From NCBI GenBank assembly GCA_033063855.1, contig CP093830.1, positions 8,432,854-8,496,853 of the forward strand: a stretch of 64,000 bases of DNA. Direction: 5' to 3'. A model generated the notes under the pieces. It did no database searches. It was not told where the DNA came from and saw only the letters and a program-made list of their open reading frames with translations. Both the position numbers and the translations under genes were made by a program. This document shows positions 23,718 through 36,331 of the stretch, piece after piece (positions within the stretch are counted from its first letter, which is position 1; the number at the start of each line of letters is the position of its first letter). The stretch is from Smittia aterrima. Its lineage: Eukaryota; Arthropoda; Insecta; Diptera; Chironomidae.

Positions 23718-26700
23718 GACCAATTGTGGAAGTTTTTCAGGAAATTTTCTTATTTCGTTGTTGTGGAGTTTTTGAAACTACGAAGACTTTTATTGTTGGA
23801 CTTGCTTGAGAATCGACTTTTGATTTTGTAGATTCGGTGGATCGTCACCAATACGGATGTTGTCGGTATAATCGAGAAGAACTTTGCCGGTATAGAACAA
23901 TCTACGGACAGGCCTGAACGAGAAAAATAAGTTTTAAAGTTCACCGAAGCTCACGACTCGTCCGTCGTGAGAAGATTGTGGGGGCGAGAGAATGGAATTT
24001 TTTAATGTTCTAGCCGCGTGGAAGCTTCTTTTTAACAGACACATTAATGACCCGATCGAAGAAAGAGAAAAAAAAAACTACGAATAACTCGATCTTGGTT
24101 TGTATTTCGGATGAATACAATTTTACACATTGTTCTACGATTTGAAAGCAGACCAGGATCGAGGGAGCATCGCTGATTAAAATATAAGTCAATAGCATTC
24201 GATTGTTTGTCGATCTTTTCGCGCTTTTATAATTTAGCCGCTCCCCTACTTCATCTCTGTCGTTTCATTTCTTGGGTTTCTCTTAAGATTGTTTTCTTAT
24301 CTCTCTTTCCCTTTACCATTCTTCTGGTGCTTTTTTTCTGTTTTCTTATGCTTGTGGTCGACGACGTCTTCTACTTTTGCCTTCTCCTCGCTCGCTTCGA
24401 CTTTATTGTTCTGCCCAAGAGTCTTCGAGCAAATAAAGTGAAGAGAAGGCAAATTTTGATCATATATGAACTCTCCGGTTCTTTCAACTTTTATTTTGGG
24501 GCATGAAAAGTTGGAATTACACGAGAACAAATGAATGAACTCTTTACCCTCCCGAAAATGGTTCCATCATCATCAAAAATGAATTAAAGATTAAAGTGCG
24601 GAACGAAAGGAGTTGTATGATGATGGTAGCGGGGAAGCCACGACGCGATCATCGATGAATAAACTGAAGAATTTCCAATTCAAAACGAACGACTTTCGCA
24701 AGACATCGTCGAAGGCGCGCAGTTGGAATCGAATTTCCATGTTCATGAGCGGAGAGTAAATTTCCATAAAACGGAAAAACAACAGCGCAAAATATCATTT
24801 CACAAGCATCACGATCTCTCGTTTGTTACGATCCAGCAAATTCTGAATAGGGCGAGCGAGAGAGAAATGATCTCGCGCGATTGATTGATGGCAATTTCGA
24901 CAAGAAACAGAGCTCTTCTAGTTTTTCGTTTGAAATAGCCGAGGGCTTTTCATCTTAATGAGTCTTACCGATACTCCCCCACTTGTGACTAACGAAGCCG
25001 TTAGCTAATTCGTTGAAAATCCCCAAGAAAGTGGAGAGACAAGCTAATTTTAAAGGAACTTAAGCGATCAATTAGAAGTCGCGTAGTCTACAGAATTTAG
25101 CGCGCGCGATGATTCACGGTTTCCAGTTATTCTAAGCGAACGACTTTGACTCACTCGACATCCTCGCTCGAGTTATCGTTAAAACCAGCTGTCACTATCA
25201 GTACCAATTAAACGATTATATGCTTTCGATAGATTTCGGTTTGTTTTCAATTGATGTTCTCAATATTTCCCCTTTCTAAAGCTTTAGTCGAAAGCGGGAG
25301 GGGAATTCGCAGAATTTTTCACTTCAACTATTTCAGTCAAATTTCACCACAAATTGCGCGTCTGGATCTTTTTTTATTCAAGCACTCGAAGCATTAATCG
25401 TTTAAGTAAACGGTAATCGTATTGTAAATCGGGAATATTCCGATTTGATACGAGAATTTCGGAGAAAAGTGATTTCGATGAAACACAAGGTCAAACAAAC
25501 AAACTCACTTATTTCTTAGTTTTGCGGGCAGATTTTCACTCCTAGTTGAAATATTTATAAATAATTGGATCCTAAGCTTAAATCACGACGAGTTATGTTA
25601 CATAAATGCAGTTATTTCTTGTATTAATGACGAAAATCCTTATTTTGAATGAAGTTTTTATTTTAGCTATTTATTTTGTAATTTATTTGTTAAAATTTTT
25701 TGTCGGACTGGCCTTTGAAAGCGCTTCCTAGTTGGTTCTAGTGCTTAACGAATTTTTAAAATTTAAAATTTTGCATCCAATTTAAATCAATAAAATACGT
25801 TAGAAAGCTTTAATATATGCTTTTTCGTAATTTGTGATAAGAATCAAGAGAATGATCGGAAAAAATAATATTTGACCCGTTCGTAGGTATTTTGAAAAGG
25901 TAAACAGATCCAGATTTTTCCTCATTCGCAAAAATCTTCTCAGATTATGAAGATGACTTTCTCTTATCAAATTTTAGATGTATTCAAACTCATTTCTAAA
26001 CAAAATTCGATCTTTAAACTCATTTCTAAAGTCTCCACTTAAACTTTTCTCTCGACATCAACCGGTGTTTTTGATTTGTTTGAGAGACTTAAAAGCATAA
26101 TTTTCAAAGATATTTCTCTGCAATCTTCGCTCGACGCTCATTCAACGTTCAGCTCAACTCGCGATCAGACGCAATATTTTCGACTCGAAGACGACGTGAT
26201 CGGGTTGAGCAATTAACAGTTTCTGTTCGTTTAGCGTTTCGGTTCAGTTTATCATCATTTTTTGGTTATTTAAAATGTGCAAATAGGAAGATCGGACGCG
26301 AATAGATTTCAGTGTGTGATTTAACTTCAGTAATAATTAATTAAGCGACAGCGTCGGCGACGTGATCCGGGCCAAAAAAAGATTGTTTTCGTTGACTCAA
26401 GACCTTCGACTTTCCTTTGGCTGATTGGCAAATCAAGCGACTGATCAAACTTCAAAAAAAAAACTGCAAATAGATTGCAGAATTGATTGGCCTCACGATC
26501 TGATGCAAAATTTAGCAAATCACGTCAAACACCGTTGCTTTTTAGATAAAATAAACTTGAAAATCCTGTTTTGTGAAAGGTGAACCCTGACGACCACGAT
26601 TGATCAGCACTTTTCACGAAAGCTTGCACAACAATTAACGCGAAACATGCGCTGCATCGTACTCGCCTTTTCAATTGAGACGACGGTAAAGATTTGGAAA

Positions 26701-26925
26701 TATTTTGGGTTGAGCTTGAGCCAAAGATTCGTCGTCGCTTGAAGTTAACGAAATCTATCGAAAAACGCATTAAAAGTTTAAGTGAAAAGTTACGTAATTA
26801 AAATTTCTCTGCAGTTTTTATTTTCTCTTCGGCCCGTTGTGCCTGGTCGTCGAGAGAACTCGTAAGAAGGAAATATATTGAATCTGTTAAGAAACTCACG
26901 ACTAATAAATGATTGAGTGATAAAT
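23718..26925. other. Divergent intergenic region between INO80D-like and esterase genes
   Basis: The first part on - carries the likely 5' UTR exon of the INO80D-like gene, with an acceptor context (TTTTTCTCGTTCAG) whose AG is at 23915-23914. The right part should contain the esterase promoter. Initiator-like TCAGT motifs occur near 26235 and 26299-26303 on +, without an obvious TATA box. A 15-nt direct repeat (AAACTCATTTCTAAA) lies at 25986-26000 and 26016-26030. I see no further coding gene. Confidence 0.45.
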
Positions 26926-29900
26926 ATGAAAGAGATTAATGTTATTTACGTGTTGTGGACACTGCTCATTCCGTGTTGCATTGCCGTAGCGATACAGCCT
27001 TCGACATTCGGTGGAGTAGTCGATGGATTTGGAAGACTGACCAACACGATAAAGGTAAACTAGCTTCTTATTAATTTGAGCAAGAACTCGTTGATCAACG
27101 ATCATGTTTCAAATAATTTATGTGATTACGCAGCGCGGAGGAGGAAAACGAAGCCGATGATTTGTTGAAAATAAATTACAGCGATCGATGTTAATGAGCG
27201 GTGCAATAAATTGCATCGTAAATGAGATCAAAATAAACTGTGACAAGAGAAAATGAATATTTTTTTTTGCTAACTATGATTGATGCATGACGTTAATCAC
27301 GATGAGTAATGGAAGTTGCAACATTTGCTCCTCGTGTTAGAGCTTCGCTAAAGAACGAGAGGCCAGCAAGTGTTATTTTACTTGAACTTTCCCTTGCGAG
27401 TTATCACTTTAAGTCTGAGACTTGCGTTAAAGCTTTTAGTGTCCATTTCAATCCAAGGTCCATCATAATCGGAATTAGCGACGTCTTTAACGCAAGTTGG
27501 CATTTCAATTTCTTAATTTTAGCCTCGCAAAATCTTTTAGTCTTTCGAACGATCTACTTTTGTATTCCGTACGTGTTTACTGACTTGATCGATTGTGATG
27601 AGTCCTAATGAAATATGCAAAAGATTTCTCGTTAAATGCAGAGACGCGACTTGACCTTCCTCAGATGATTAACAATGCAAAACCCAATTCGGTCCGTCAC
27701 TTGAAGACTTCACTGCAGTTGATGACGGAGAGTGATCACGAACCGATGCGAAAATGAGAAACAAAACAAACATTGTTAGTCAGCGGCTGGTCCAGCTTAA
27801 AAGTTTCTATTGACCCAAAAAATTATTCATGGTTTTACTAATTCACAGTAAGCGCCATCCATTCATTAAAATCTTCCGTCGCGGATGAGTTAAAATTAAT
27901 CATTCCCATGATAATCACGAAGAATATTTATGTCAGCAGTTCCAAGCTCTCCGCGAAAACTTGAATGAAAGCAAAAGCGCGAACCTGTTTCTACGTTTTC
28001 TTGCTTCGCATGTACGGGACGTGATGCAATGTGAGTGCACATGGAGAGGCGACTGGTTAATTACGTCAGCGATAATTTCTTTCTAAGACTGCAATGAGTA
28101 AGGCCAATGTTCAACGATGATGACGGAAAATGCAGAAGCCAATGACAACGAAAATAAATTGAAAATAAAACTGTCGATAGGCTCGGTTAGTTAGCGGCCT
28201 CTTAATTTGTTGTTAGACAAGTCTCACGTGTATCTTAAAATGGAAATGCATTTGAGCGATTTAACAATTTTTTTTGTCGCAATTCCAAGTCTAATGACTC
28301 AACATTTATGCTGTCGATTGATTACAATGTTTTCGATCGAAATTGATTAATTCCGCTTCGAATCACTGGACCGGTTCGAGTGCACGAAAAAAACCTTCTC
28401 CAAACTTGACCGACATTTAAATCAGCTGGGTCAGAGCTGAATTATTTATGGACTTTCGATTGAATAAATCATCGAATGACCTTCTTTAACTTCCTGATGC
28501 TTGTCCGGATGAATCTCGCATGATAAAAATATTAATGATCAGTTCAAACGGCCGAGACAATGAATGTGTTGCTTGTTGACCGTGTATGACCATGACTTCA
28601 ATTAACTTTATCTCTTGATTGTCCTCGGTATCTCGTTAGTTGATAATTAAAGCGATTGTTACCTCGTTTAGGAGACATCAGCATGGAAACGGTTCAACGG
28701 ATTACAAATGCAAGGTCCCCGTTCTCTTCTGTTTCCACGAGCAATGAATGTTGTTCAAGATATCGTGAGGGGCATCAGACAAGAGGAACGAGTTATTGTC
28801 AACACTAAGAAGGGAGCACTGAGAGGAAGATTTATGTCGTACAAAACTGGAATCGGTGGAGGCTATTACAGCTTTCAAGGAATTAAATATGGAAAGGCTC
28901 CGACTGGAAACCGTCGATTCAAAGCTCCTTTGCCTGAATCATCCTGGAAAGGAATTAAGCCAGCAGTCAGAGAAGGAGCGAGTTGTCCACACAGAAACAT
29001 GATCTTAGAGAACTACAAAGGCAATGAAGATTGTCTTTTCTTGAATGTTTACACTCCAAGACTTCCAGATTCTGAATCGAACCCAAAGCTCCCTGTTCTC
29101 TTCTGGATTCACGGAGGAGGCTTCCAATTTGGCAATGGCAATGCTTTCCTTTACGGCCCTGATTACTTAATTCCTGAAAATATAATTCTCGTTACGATCA
29201 ATTATCGTTTAGGAGCGTTAGGCTTCCTCAACACTGGAACACCCGACGCTCCAGGTAACGCTGGACTTAAAGATCAAGTTCTAGCCTTGAAATGGGTTCG
29301 TGATAACATTAAAAGATTTGGTGGAGATCCAAATGAAGTGACAATTGCTGGACAATCAGCGGGATCAGCTTCAGTTCATTACTTACTTCTCTCGCCAATG
29401 GCGAAAGGTCTTTTCAAACGAGCAATTGCACAAAGCGGAGTGTCGCTAAATCCTTGGGCAATCACTGACATTCCACATGAACGCGCATTCCTATTAGGAA
29501 AAGCTCTTAATTATCAAACGAACGATACCGAAAAGCTTGTTGGTAAGTTACACTGTCTGAGAATGTCACGCGATTGCTAAATAAAATTTTCTCACGGCAG
29601 ATTTCCTAAGAAAAGTTCAACCTCAACAAATCGTTGATGCAGCCACTAAGACATTGACCGAAGAAGATGCGCGAAAAAACATTGGCCTCGCCTTTGTTCC
29701 ATCAATTGAAACTGAAATTAAAGCTTCAGGAGATTCATTTGACGAGTACGATCAACCTTTTCTCACTGAAGACCCAGCAAAGCTTTTAAGAGAAGGCAGA
29801 TTTCATAAAGTTCCCTTGATGATTGGATTCAATACACACGAAGCTATGCTTTTCGTGAGACGTGAGTTGAGCTGTGTTTTAAATTATTTAAACATTTTCA

Positions 29901-31496
29901 CAAGAGATCTCTCGTTTCATCAGGATTGAAGAAAGACAGAACGTTGCTTCAGAAATATGAAAACGATTTCAACCGACTCGTTCCCACCGATTTAAACATC
30001 ACTCAAGGAAGATATTCCAGTGAAGCTGACCTAGTCGCTGATCGTATAAGAGACTTTTATTTAGGCGGTCGTGCCATTAATGAAGACACAATTGAGGAGA
30101 TGATCTTCCTCTTAACAGATGAAATGTTTGTCAGAGGAATGACAATCGCGGCTAAGATGCACGCGAAGTTCAACAACGAAACGTTCTTTTATCGATTCGC
30201 TTACGATGGAGCTTTAGGATTGTATAAGAGATTGTTGAACGTGAATCGTCCTGGAGTTTGTCATGGAGATGAGCTCGGATATCTCTTCTACTTCGGGATA
30301 TTCAACGTTAATCTTGATCCATCGTCATCTGAGACGAATACAAAAAAGAGAATGGTGAAGATGTGGACAAACTTCATTCGTTATGGGTGAGTTTATCTTT
30401 GAACTTGAGATGTGACCGGAAACTCTGACCTCGGATCAGAAATCACATTCATCTGCGAGTTTAGTTGGAAAATAAGAAGAAAACACTTCCGTCAACAAAC
30501 AAACTTATGCAAACTTTAAGTGAGATATGCTCAAGAGCTTTACGCAACGAACCTTTATCTTAACGACTTTGACCTTTGAGAGTTAACATCAAACTCGTTT
30601 CTCCATGTCAAAGAGAAAAGTTAATTACGGTGTGCATTTCATTCTGAGACTTTCGTCTGCAATTATAAAACATTTTACACTCAATTAAGCGCTTTGATCG
30701 TTTCAACAGTCAGCACAATTTCCAAAGACTGTAGTTGAACGAAAGCGGCTGTTGATTGAGTCAGTATTAGAAATGTGTTGACTGTTGGAATCCACAAGAT
30801 TGCGAGAATGTGACGTTATCAGTTTCAGTAATGTTTAGGTCAACAGCAGGTGATCTCGATTACGTTTAAACTTGTGAAGTCGTCACAATTGTAAAATGAA
30901 TTGCGCAATTAACGACAAACAAGCTGAAACTACCTTAATTCGCGAATTAGTGCCCAATTTTCTCTTCTTTCTTTTGTTTGAGCTTTCTGTTACATCCGAG
31001 CTTTGCTGGTTACGCAGAGCTTATAATAATGATTATTACATTTATTGTCTTCGAGTGAGCACGCAGAGAAAGCAAAATCATTTTTAAACAGCAATTTTCG
31101 ATGAATTGATGAACAGATAATCAAACCGCCTCATCTTACGCAGTTGAGCGATGATGTCATATTTAAGTTGAAGCTTTTTTCGCGATTGCATTTGGTGGCT
31201 TTAAATTAAAATTTATCTGCACGAGCTCGCTCAACAAAGGGCTTGTTACTATCATGCAAAAACATTACATCACGCACGCAACTAATAATTTCTTCTCTTC
31301 ATGAAGCAATCCAACGCCGCAAGGAAAAGAAGATCAAACACTTGCAATCAATTGGGAGCCGATTAATTCAACAACGCCGAACCAAATGCCTTACCTCGAC
31401 ATCAACGCAAAGTTAGAGCTAAAAGTTAATCCAGAGCATGAGCGAATGGAGTTCTGGGATGACATTTATGAGCAATATAACGGGAACAGTGTGTAG
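26926..31496 (+). CDS. Secreted type-B carboxylesterase (juvenile hormone esterase-like serine motif)
   Basis: Five exons: 26926-27054, 28672-29542, 29601-29861, 29924-30386 and 31307-31496, 637 aa. Exon 1 supplies a signal peptide (hydrophobic VIYVLWTLLIPCCIAVA) and ends in phase 0; an in-frame TGA precedes its ATG. The catalytic exons show EDCLFLNV (about 162), oxyanion-hole HGGG (190-193), nucleophile Ser272 in GQSAG, acid Glu414 in GFNTHEA and His534 in GVCHGDE, so the enzyme looks active. The C-terminus (YLDINAKLEL...ERMEFWDDIY) is typical of insect esterases. It should hydrolyse carboxylic esters outside the cell. GQSAG, rather than GESAG, is the form seen in juvenile hormone esterases, but it also occurs in other esterases, so the substrate is not settled. 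About 65 residues between signal peptide and domain are unusual. The gene converges on POLR3C, with 198 bp between stop codons. Confidence 0.93.
27055..28671 (+). other. Intron 1 of the esterase gene (1.6 kb)
   Basis: Bounded by donor AAG|GTAAAC at 27054/27055 and acceptor CGTTTAG|GAG at 28671/28672, both in phase 0. It is far longer than the other introns of the gene, three being 58, 62 and 920 nt. It contains a 13-bp perfect inverted repeat at 27420-27432/27485-27497. The 99-codon frame at 27309-27608 has no homology. First introns of this size commonly hold enhancers. Confidence 0.7.
27420..27497. repeat. 13-bp perfect inverted repeat in esterase intron 1
   Basis: ACTTGCGTTAAAG at 27420-27432 is the exact reverse complement of CTTTAACGCAAGT at 27485-27497, with a 52-nt spacer. 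Pairing does not extend clearly beyond the arms. It could be a structured intronic element or a pair of regulatory sites in opposite orientation. Confidence 0.6.
30387..31306 (+). other. Intron 4 of the esterase gene (920 nt)
   Basis: Donor GG|GTGAGT and acceptor CTTCATGAAG|C restore Gly-Asn-Pro-Thr-Pro, the expected esterase sequence. The 63-codon frame inside (30896-31087) is not supported as an exon. Nothing else is recognised. Confidence 0.65.
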
Positions 31497-31694
31497 ACTT
31501 AGTCGAGTGATTTAGTTTTAAGGGAGAAAAAATATTTCGCTACAGTTGCCTTCAATCTAGTTAAGAAAAAGTTTGTAAAAGTACAATTCAATATTTCTTT
31601 TTATATTTTAAAAAATTCATAATTAATTCAGAGAATAAAGATCGCGAAGCTTAATGTAAGCTCTTTCAATTTTCAGGGAATTGCTACGCAGTAC

Positions 31695-33326
31695 CTACTT
31701 GTTCAACGGAGCTTGAAAATAAATGAAGAGCTGCAACAGCAGCAACATCTCGTCGATTGCAACTTCTGCACTGTCTAGTTTCTTTAAACGAGCCTTTGAC
31801 TTTTCGACAGTTTGCTTCTCTGGTGGAGTGATAGTCTCATTGATTTCGTTAATAACATCTTCGGATTCACCTCGCTCTCTCATCGTGTCGATCATAAATT
31901 GCAAGCGCATGGATTTCTCTGTCAATCGACGATTAGCTTCTTTATCTTGAATTGCTCGAGTCATGGCGTTGTACAAAGCTTTGTAACAGGTCTCGATTAA
32001 GGTCAACACGATCTGCATAGAAAGAAGTGTTAAGAGACGGATTTCACAGCGAAGATAAACTTACGTGATTTTGGTTAATGCGGAAGAGATAGAAGGCTTT
32101 TGCTGGTCCCATTCCACCTCCGCCTGCTTTCTTGATTGTTTGGATCTGAAGGAAGTTTTCTTCCAACAATTTATACGTAAACAGTTTAGCTTCTTTGCCA
32201 GGAATCATTGCTTCACGTTGAATGTCTTCTTGTTCAATGAATTTCTTTGCTCGAACGACGCGGAAAATTCGAGTTGCTTTTGAACCGAATTTCTGAGTGA
32301 TGACGTTTTCGATTGTCGCCCAAGCGAGTTGCTTGAAAGCTGATGACATGTTAATCGAGAATAATCCTCCACCTGCCTCGTCGTGCTTCTGAAGGAATCC
32401 ACATTCATCCTTTTCAATTATCGATACGTATTGTTCAACGTATTTCACAAGGTCAGTGTTGGTCGATTTTCGCTCAACAATTTGTTTGATTTCAACGAAC
32501 GAGATTGGATTGGAAGCCATGGCCCAAACATCAGTTTTGTTGTACATAAGCTGAAGGATGAACTGGAAGCATTCTCCTGCGTTTGAATCAATCTGTCGCT
32601 CAATTGCATCGACGAGGATCTTGTCGCGGAATTGTTGATGAAATGCGTCAAAGTTTACAGTCCAATAAACATCAGCAACTGGCTCATTTCCACTTTCGAT
32701 GAATGATTTCAATTCTTTGAGATCCAGCTCGGGTGTTCGAAAGACATTTTGAATGTTGATCTTTAGTTGAGGGACAGGATCTTCTGTAACTTCTGGGCTT
32801 CTGATGAAATATTTGTCAGCCACGAGATCAAGAAAAGCATCACGAAATTCTTTCAGCACTTGATCGTTCTGTTCTTCTGAATGAGCGTACGATCTGATGA
32901 TGACAGATTGAGCGACCTCGACACCTGATTTCAGAAGTTCTTCAACTAACAAAGCTGATGCGTTTCCACATCTCTTTTGAATGAAATAAACGTAGCGAGG
33001 ATATCGAAGGAAGAGCAGAACTTTGTCATGAAGCAGCGAATATTCAGCGAGATTCTCATTTGTTTCGAGAACTTGGAATTTCACTAATCGATATTGAACG
33101 AGCACAGCGAGACTTCCCATTACCTAAAACAATAAATTACAGTTAGTTTGACTTAATAAACAATAATGACTGAATTAACCTTTTTACGAGACAATTTCGT
33201 AGTTGAACAGATGCCGGTGATAGTTTTCGTGACAGCAGCGAACAAATCATCTCCGACAATACGAACTGTTTCTCCAAAGTGCTCTTGCAATATTAGAGAA
33301 CAAAGTTTCATTGCAATCGTCGTCAT
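31695..33326 (-). CDS. Polr3C: DNA-directed RNA polymerase III subunit RPC3 (POLR3C)
   Basis: Three exons: 33326-33180, 33123-32065 and 32012-31695, 507 aa against 534 in human. Exon 1 encodes LCSLILQEHFGETV, matching the human LLQEHFGEIV helix-turn-helix start. Exon 2 continues with VLVQYRLVKFQV and LLFLRYPRYVYFIQ (human MLRYPRYIY), ILVDAIERQID, GGGLFSINM and FGSKATRIFRVV, and AMIPGKEAK (human AMIPAKEAK). Exon 3 ends with a coiled coil, ETITPPEKQTVEKSK (human MITAPERQQLETLK). RPC3 carries several winged-helix domains and forms the RPC3-RPC6-RPC7 subcomplex of nuclear Pol III, which opens and starts at tRNA and 5S genes. It is complete, with introns of 56 and 52 nt, and tail-to-tail with the esterase. 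Confidence 0.96.
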
Positions 33327-33833
33327 GTTTAGCTTAGAACTAGTTAAATTTAATTTTTTAAAAAAAATCCGCGTTTGTTTACAAAAAGAATAGAGCGACG
33401 CTTTAATGGATTCTCATGTAAACCAAAGCTTTAAATTCAAAAAGTTCGTTGAATATAGGCTCGGGAAAAAGCTTAATTAACACACTTAACCAAAGTTACG
33501 TTGTTATGCTGTCAATAACTTAATGATAATAAGAGCTAAATTGCCTCGATATCTAAATAAAAGTGTTTTCAAAGAAACTGAACGGCTTACAACATCTCTG
33601 AGAAACTAAGTCGAATCTGATGAAATAAAATCTTCCTGCTAATTATTATTTATTAAGCTTTTATTGAGAATATCTCTTTGCAATCAAAAATGAATATCAA
33701 ATTTATGTTAAGATAAGGCACAACAACAGTAGATAGACAAAAATAAACACTGAAGCAGTTTAGTTGTGCTTTAACGATTAAGTTCTGAATTGTCTGAGAT
33801 TACTCATTTATGAGAAGTTATATTCGAGTAGAG
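33327..33833. other. 507-bp spacer between POLR3C and the first SLC44-like gene
   Basis: Contains the POLR3C 5' UTR and promoter and the 3' UTR of the upstream SLC44-like gene; a TTTATT (AATAAA on -) near 33650 is a plausible polyadenylation signal for the latter. No ORF of interest. Confidence 0.5.
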
Positions 33834-36331
33834 TTAGTGAGAAGGGTTAATGTATTGATAATTTGTTGGGTACAAAGGTGGATGCAAAGGTGCTCCAGCT
33901 TCGACATTTTGCCCTCCGCCAAAATTGAACTCTCCGCCAGCTTCATGCTTAAGCTCTTGCATGACTTTCATCAAGTTCGCTGACATGTAATATGGTCGAG
34001 TAATTCCGTCGTTTACTTCACAATCCTCGCAGAAGCACATGAAAATAGTGTCCACAGTCATTTCGTAAACAGTCATGAAGCAGTGAATGACGAGGAAAGC
34101 AAAGATAGCAACAAGGAGGATCGGGAAGAACTTAGATTGGATCGCTTCGTTTCTCTAAAAATATTCGGAATGAAATAACGAAAACAATTTTAATTAAAGC
34201 AGAACTTACGCTCATCAACTCGTAGCTCACGAAGCAAGTAATTAAGACAACGAAAAGTCTTCCCAAGTGTAAGACAAAATCTCCAAACTGGTTCAATGCG
34301 ATGACATCCACAAGATTCTTGAAGAGAAGCTTGAAAGCTTTCTTGCCAGAATCAATCAAACCCGTTCCATCCTTTGCAACGATAATGTAAGCATTTCTTG
34401 TGAGATATTTAAGGAACTCTTCTAGCAATTCAATGATGTACTCGCAGCAACAAGCGACGACCTTGGCAAACGCATTACTTGAGTTTTTCAGAGAGCTCTA
34501 AAGAAAGAAAAATTAAAATTATAAGTTTTACCGACATGAACCTTAAGTCATACTCACATTTAAGTAGTTGACAGCCAGGCGAATAATCGTCACCATCGTA
34601 ATCAACATCGATCCAAGGCAAACAGATCCCAAGTGGAAACGGAGGAGATTCGAGAAGCCACGTGAGATTGGTGAATCAAGCTTTGACTTAGTTCGAGCGA
34701 AGAACCAATCGGAAACTGTGCTCGCAATGACAAAGTGTTGGCAGCCAAGGATGAATTGAACGAACCAAATGAAACCGACAAAATTGCAGATATGAGCTGC
34801 GTTGATTGCGACATTCTTTTGAAACTCAGCTCGAACGAATTTTCCGTTCTCATCATTTTCAACTTCCAAGCTACCAGCGCTCTCAATCACAATCGCAAAA
34901 TACACGAAAGCAAAGCAGGTCAATGCCAAGGAGAGGAAAGTCAATATTGGTTCAGCGAGGATCAATGGAACATCAGCAAGTGCCTTCGATGCTTCTTTGA
35001 AGAGTTGAATTACTAAACGAATTCTTCTTCTAAAGAAGAAGAGAAGCAATCCAAGAACCAATGCAAATACAGCAAAAACTACAAAACCAATGAGCAGTCC
35101 CCATGATGCTTCTCTTGTGTCAACATCCTTCGAATTTCTTGCGATGAAAAAGACAACCAAAAAGAGGATTGCGCCGATGGCAAAAAATACAATGATTCCG
35201 ATGTAGATTATCCAAATGACATATTTGATTGCGTAACGGAAGAGTACGAGCAAAATGTAGGAGAAGATCAATGCAACGCCACAGGAAATTAAGATCGCTC
35301 CCCATGAGTTAGCCAAGTCATGTGTGATTGACTGCAAGAATCCTTCGGAATCATGTTCGATGTCTGTACTGTTGTCTGTACTGTTGCCTTGTACCAAGAA
35401 GCATCTGTTGATTACTGTCACGTATCCTTTGTAGTCCTCACACCTAACAACACATTTCTTATGAATGTCAGTTATGTTGGGGTTGATAGCATTTTCAGTG
35501 ATGTTCATGAGCACAAATTTATCGTTTCTCTTATCATTTGCCTACAAGAATTTTCGATTAAACATTGAAGCATTCGAATCAAAATTGAGTCAACTTACGC
35601 CACAGAAGTTGAGTTTGTTATCTGCATTCTCCATTCCGCAGATATTGCCACAATCATCGTAGCCATTGACGATCCGATAGATACTTCCAGCGCTAAAGGC
35701 ATAGCCAACGAGTCCAAACTAAATTGGATATGAAGTCATCAAGTTAGCGACGAATTAATTAATTTGGTAAAGTTTTCTCACCAGAACTAAAACGAAGAAG
35801 ATGCAAAAGTACAACGAATAGACATTCGTCGGCTTTCGCTCTTGATACTCTTCAGATATCTGTGAAAGAGAACGTCAATTAGTCTAATTCCAACTCAATT
35901 TGAAGTTTTAAACCATTCGACCGTAATTCATTTTGCAACTTTTTAGTTATACTACTCAATCGAGAATGAGCTGGAAGTTCTTCTTTTTTGCTTTTTTGTA
36001 TGAAAAAAAAATGTATTTGCTCATTGAATTGATAACTGCATAAATAGCAAGTTTCTCAGAAAACAATTTACGCTGATATCAATTTATAAATAATTTGGCG
36101 AGTCTGTACATGAATTCAAATAAGGAGAAATAAGAAGTTTACTGTAATCGATAATGGGGCGTCAGTTTGACCGAATCAATGACGAGTCTAATATGAATTT
36201 TTCATTTTCTATAATTTTAGCAGAGTTGAGCATCTTCAACTTCAAGTTTTTCACATTTTCATGACATCACAAATTCGAATGCTTACATTATTTCAATTAT
36301 TCTCTAGTAATTGTAAACAAACTCTTACCAT
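33834..36331 (-). CDS. SLC44/choline transporter-like protein, copy A
   Basis: Exons: ATG at 36331-36329, then 35859-35782, 35718-35599, 35541-34558, 34497-34210 and 34154-33834, 597 aa. The start codon is the last codon of its exon (ATG|GTAAGA) and an in-frame TGA lies upstream without another ATG. About ten hydrophobic segments are visible, one near residue 20, a cluster from about 135 on, and the last at about 500. Family landmarks are CGNICG near residue 55, the large N-glycosylated loop (NSTDNSTD), DVPLIL, FARTKSKLDSPISRGF, LGSVCLGS and RNAYIIVAKDG, as expected for the choline_transpo (CTL/SLC44) family. Members move choline or ethanolamine across plasma or mitochondrial membranes; the substrate here is unproven. 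Copy B follows upstream in tandem with the same exon sizes, pointing to local duplication. Confidence 0.9.

Noticed and set aside
23750..23944. 64-codon frame on - upstream of the INO80D-like start
   Set aside because: It is in another frame from the coding exon, ends before it, and fits a 5' UTR exon better.
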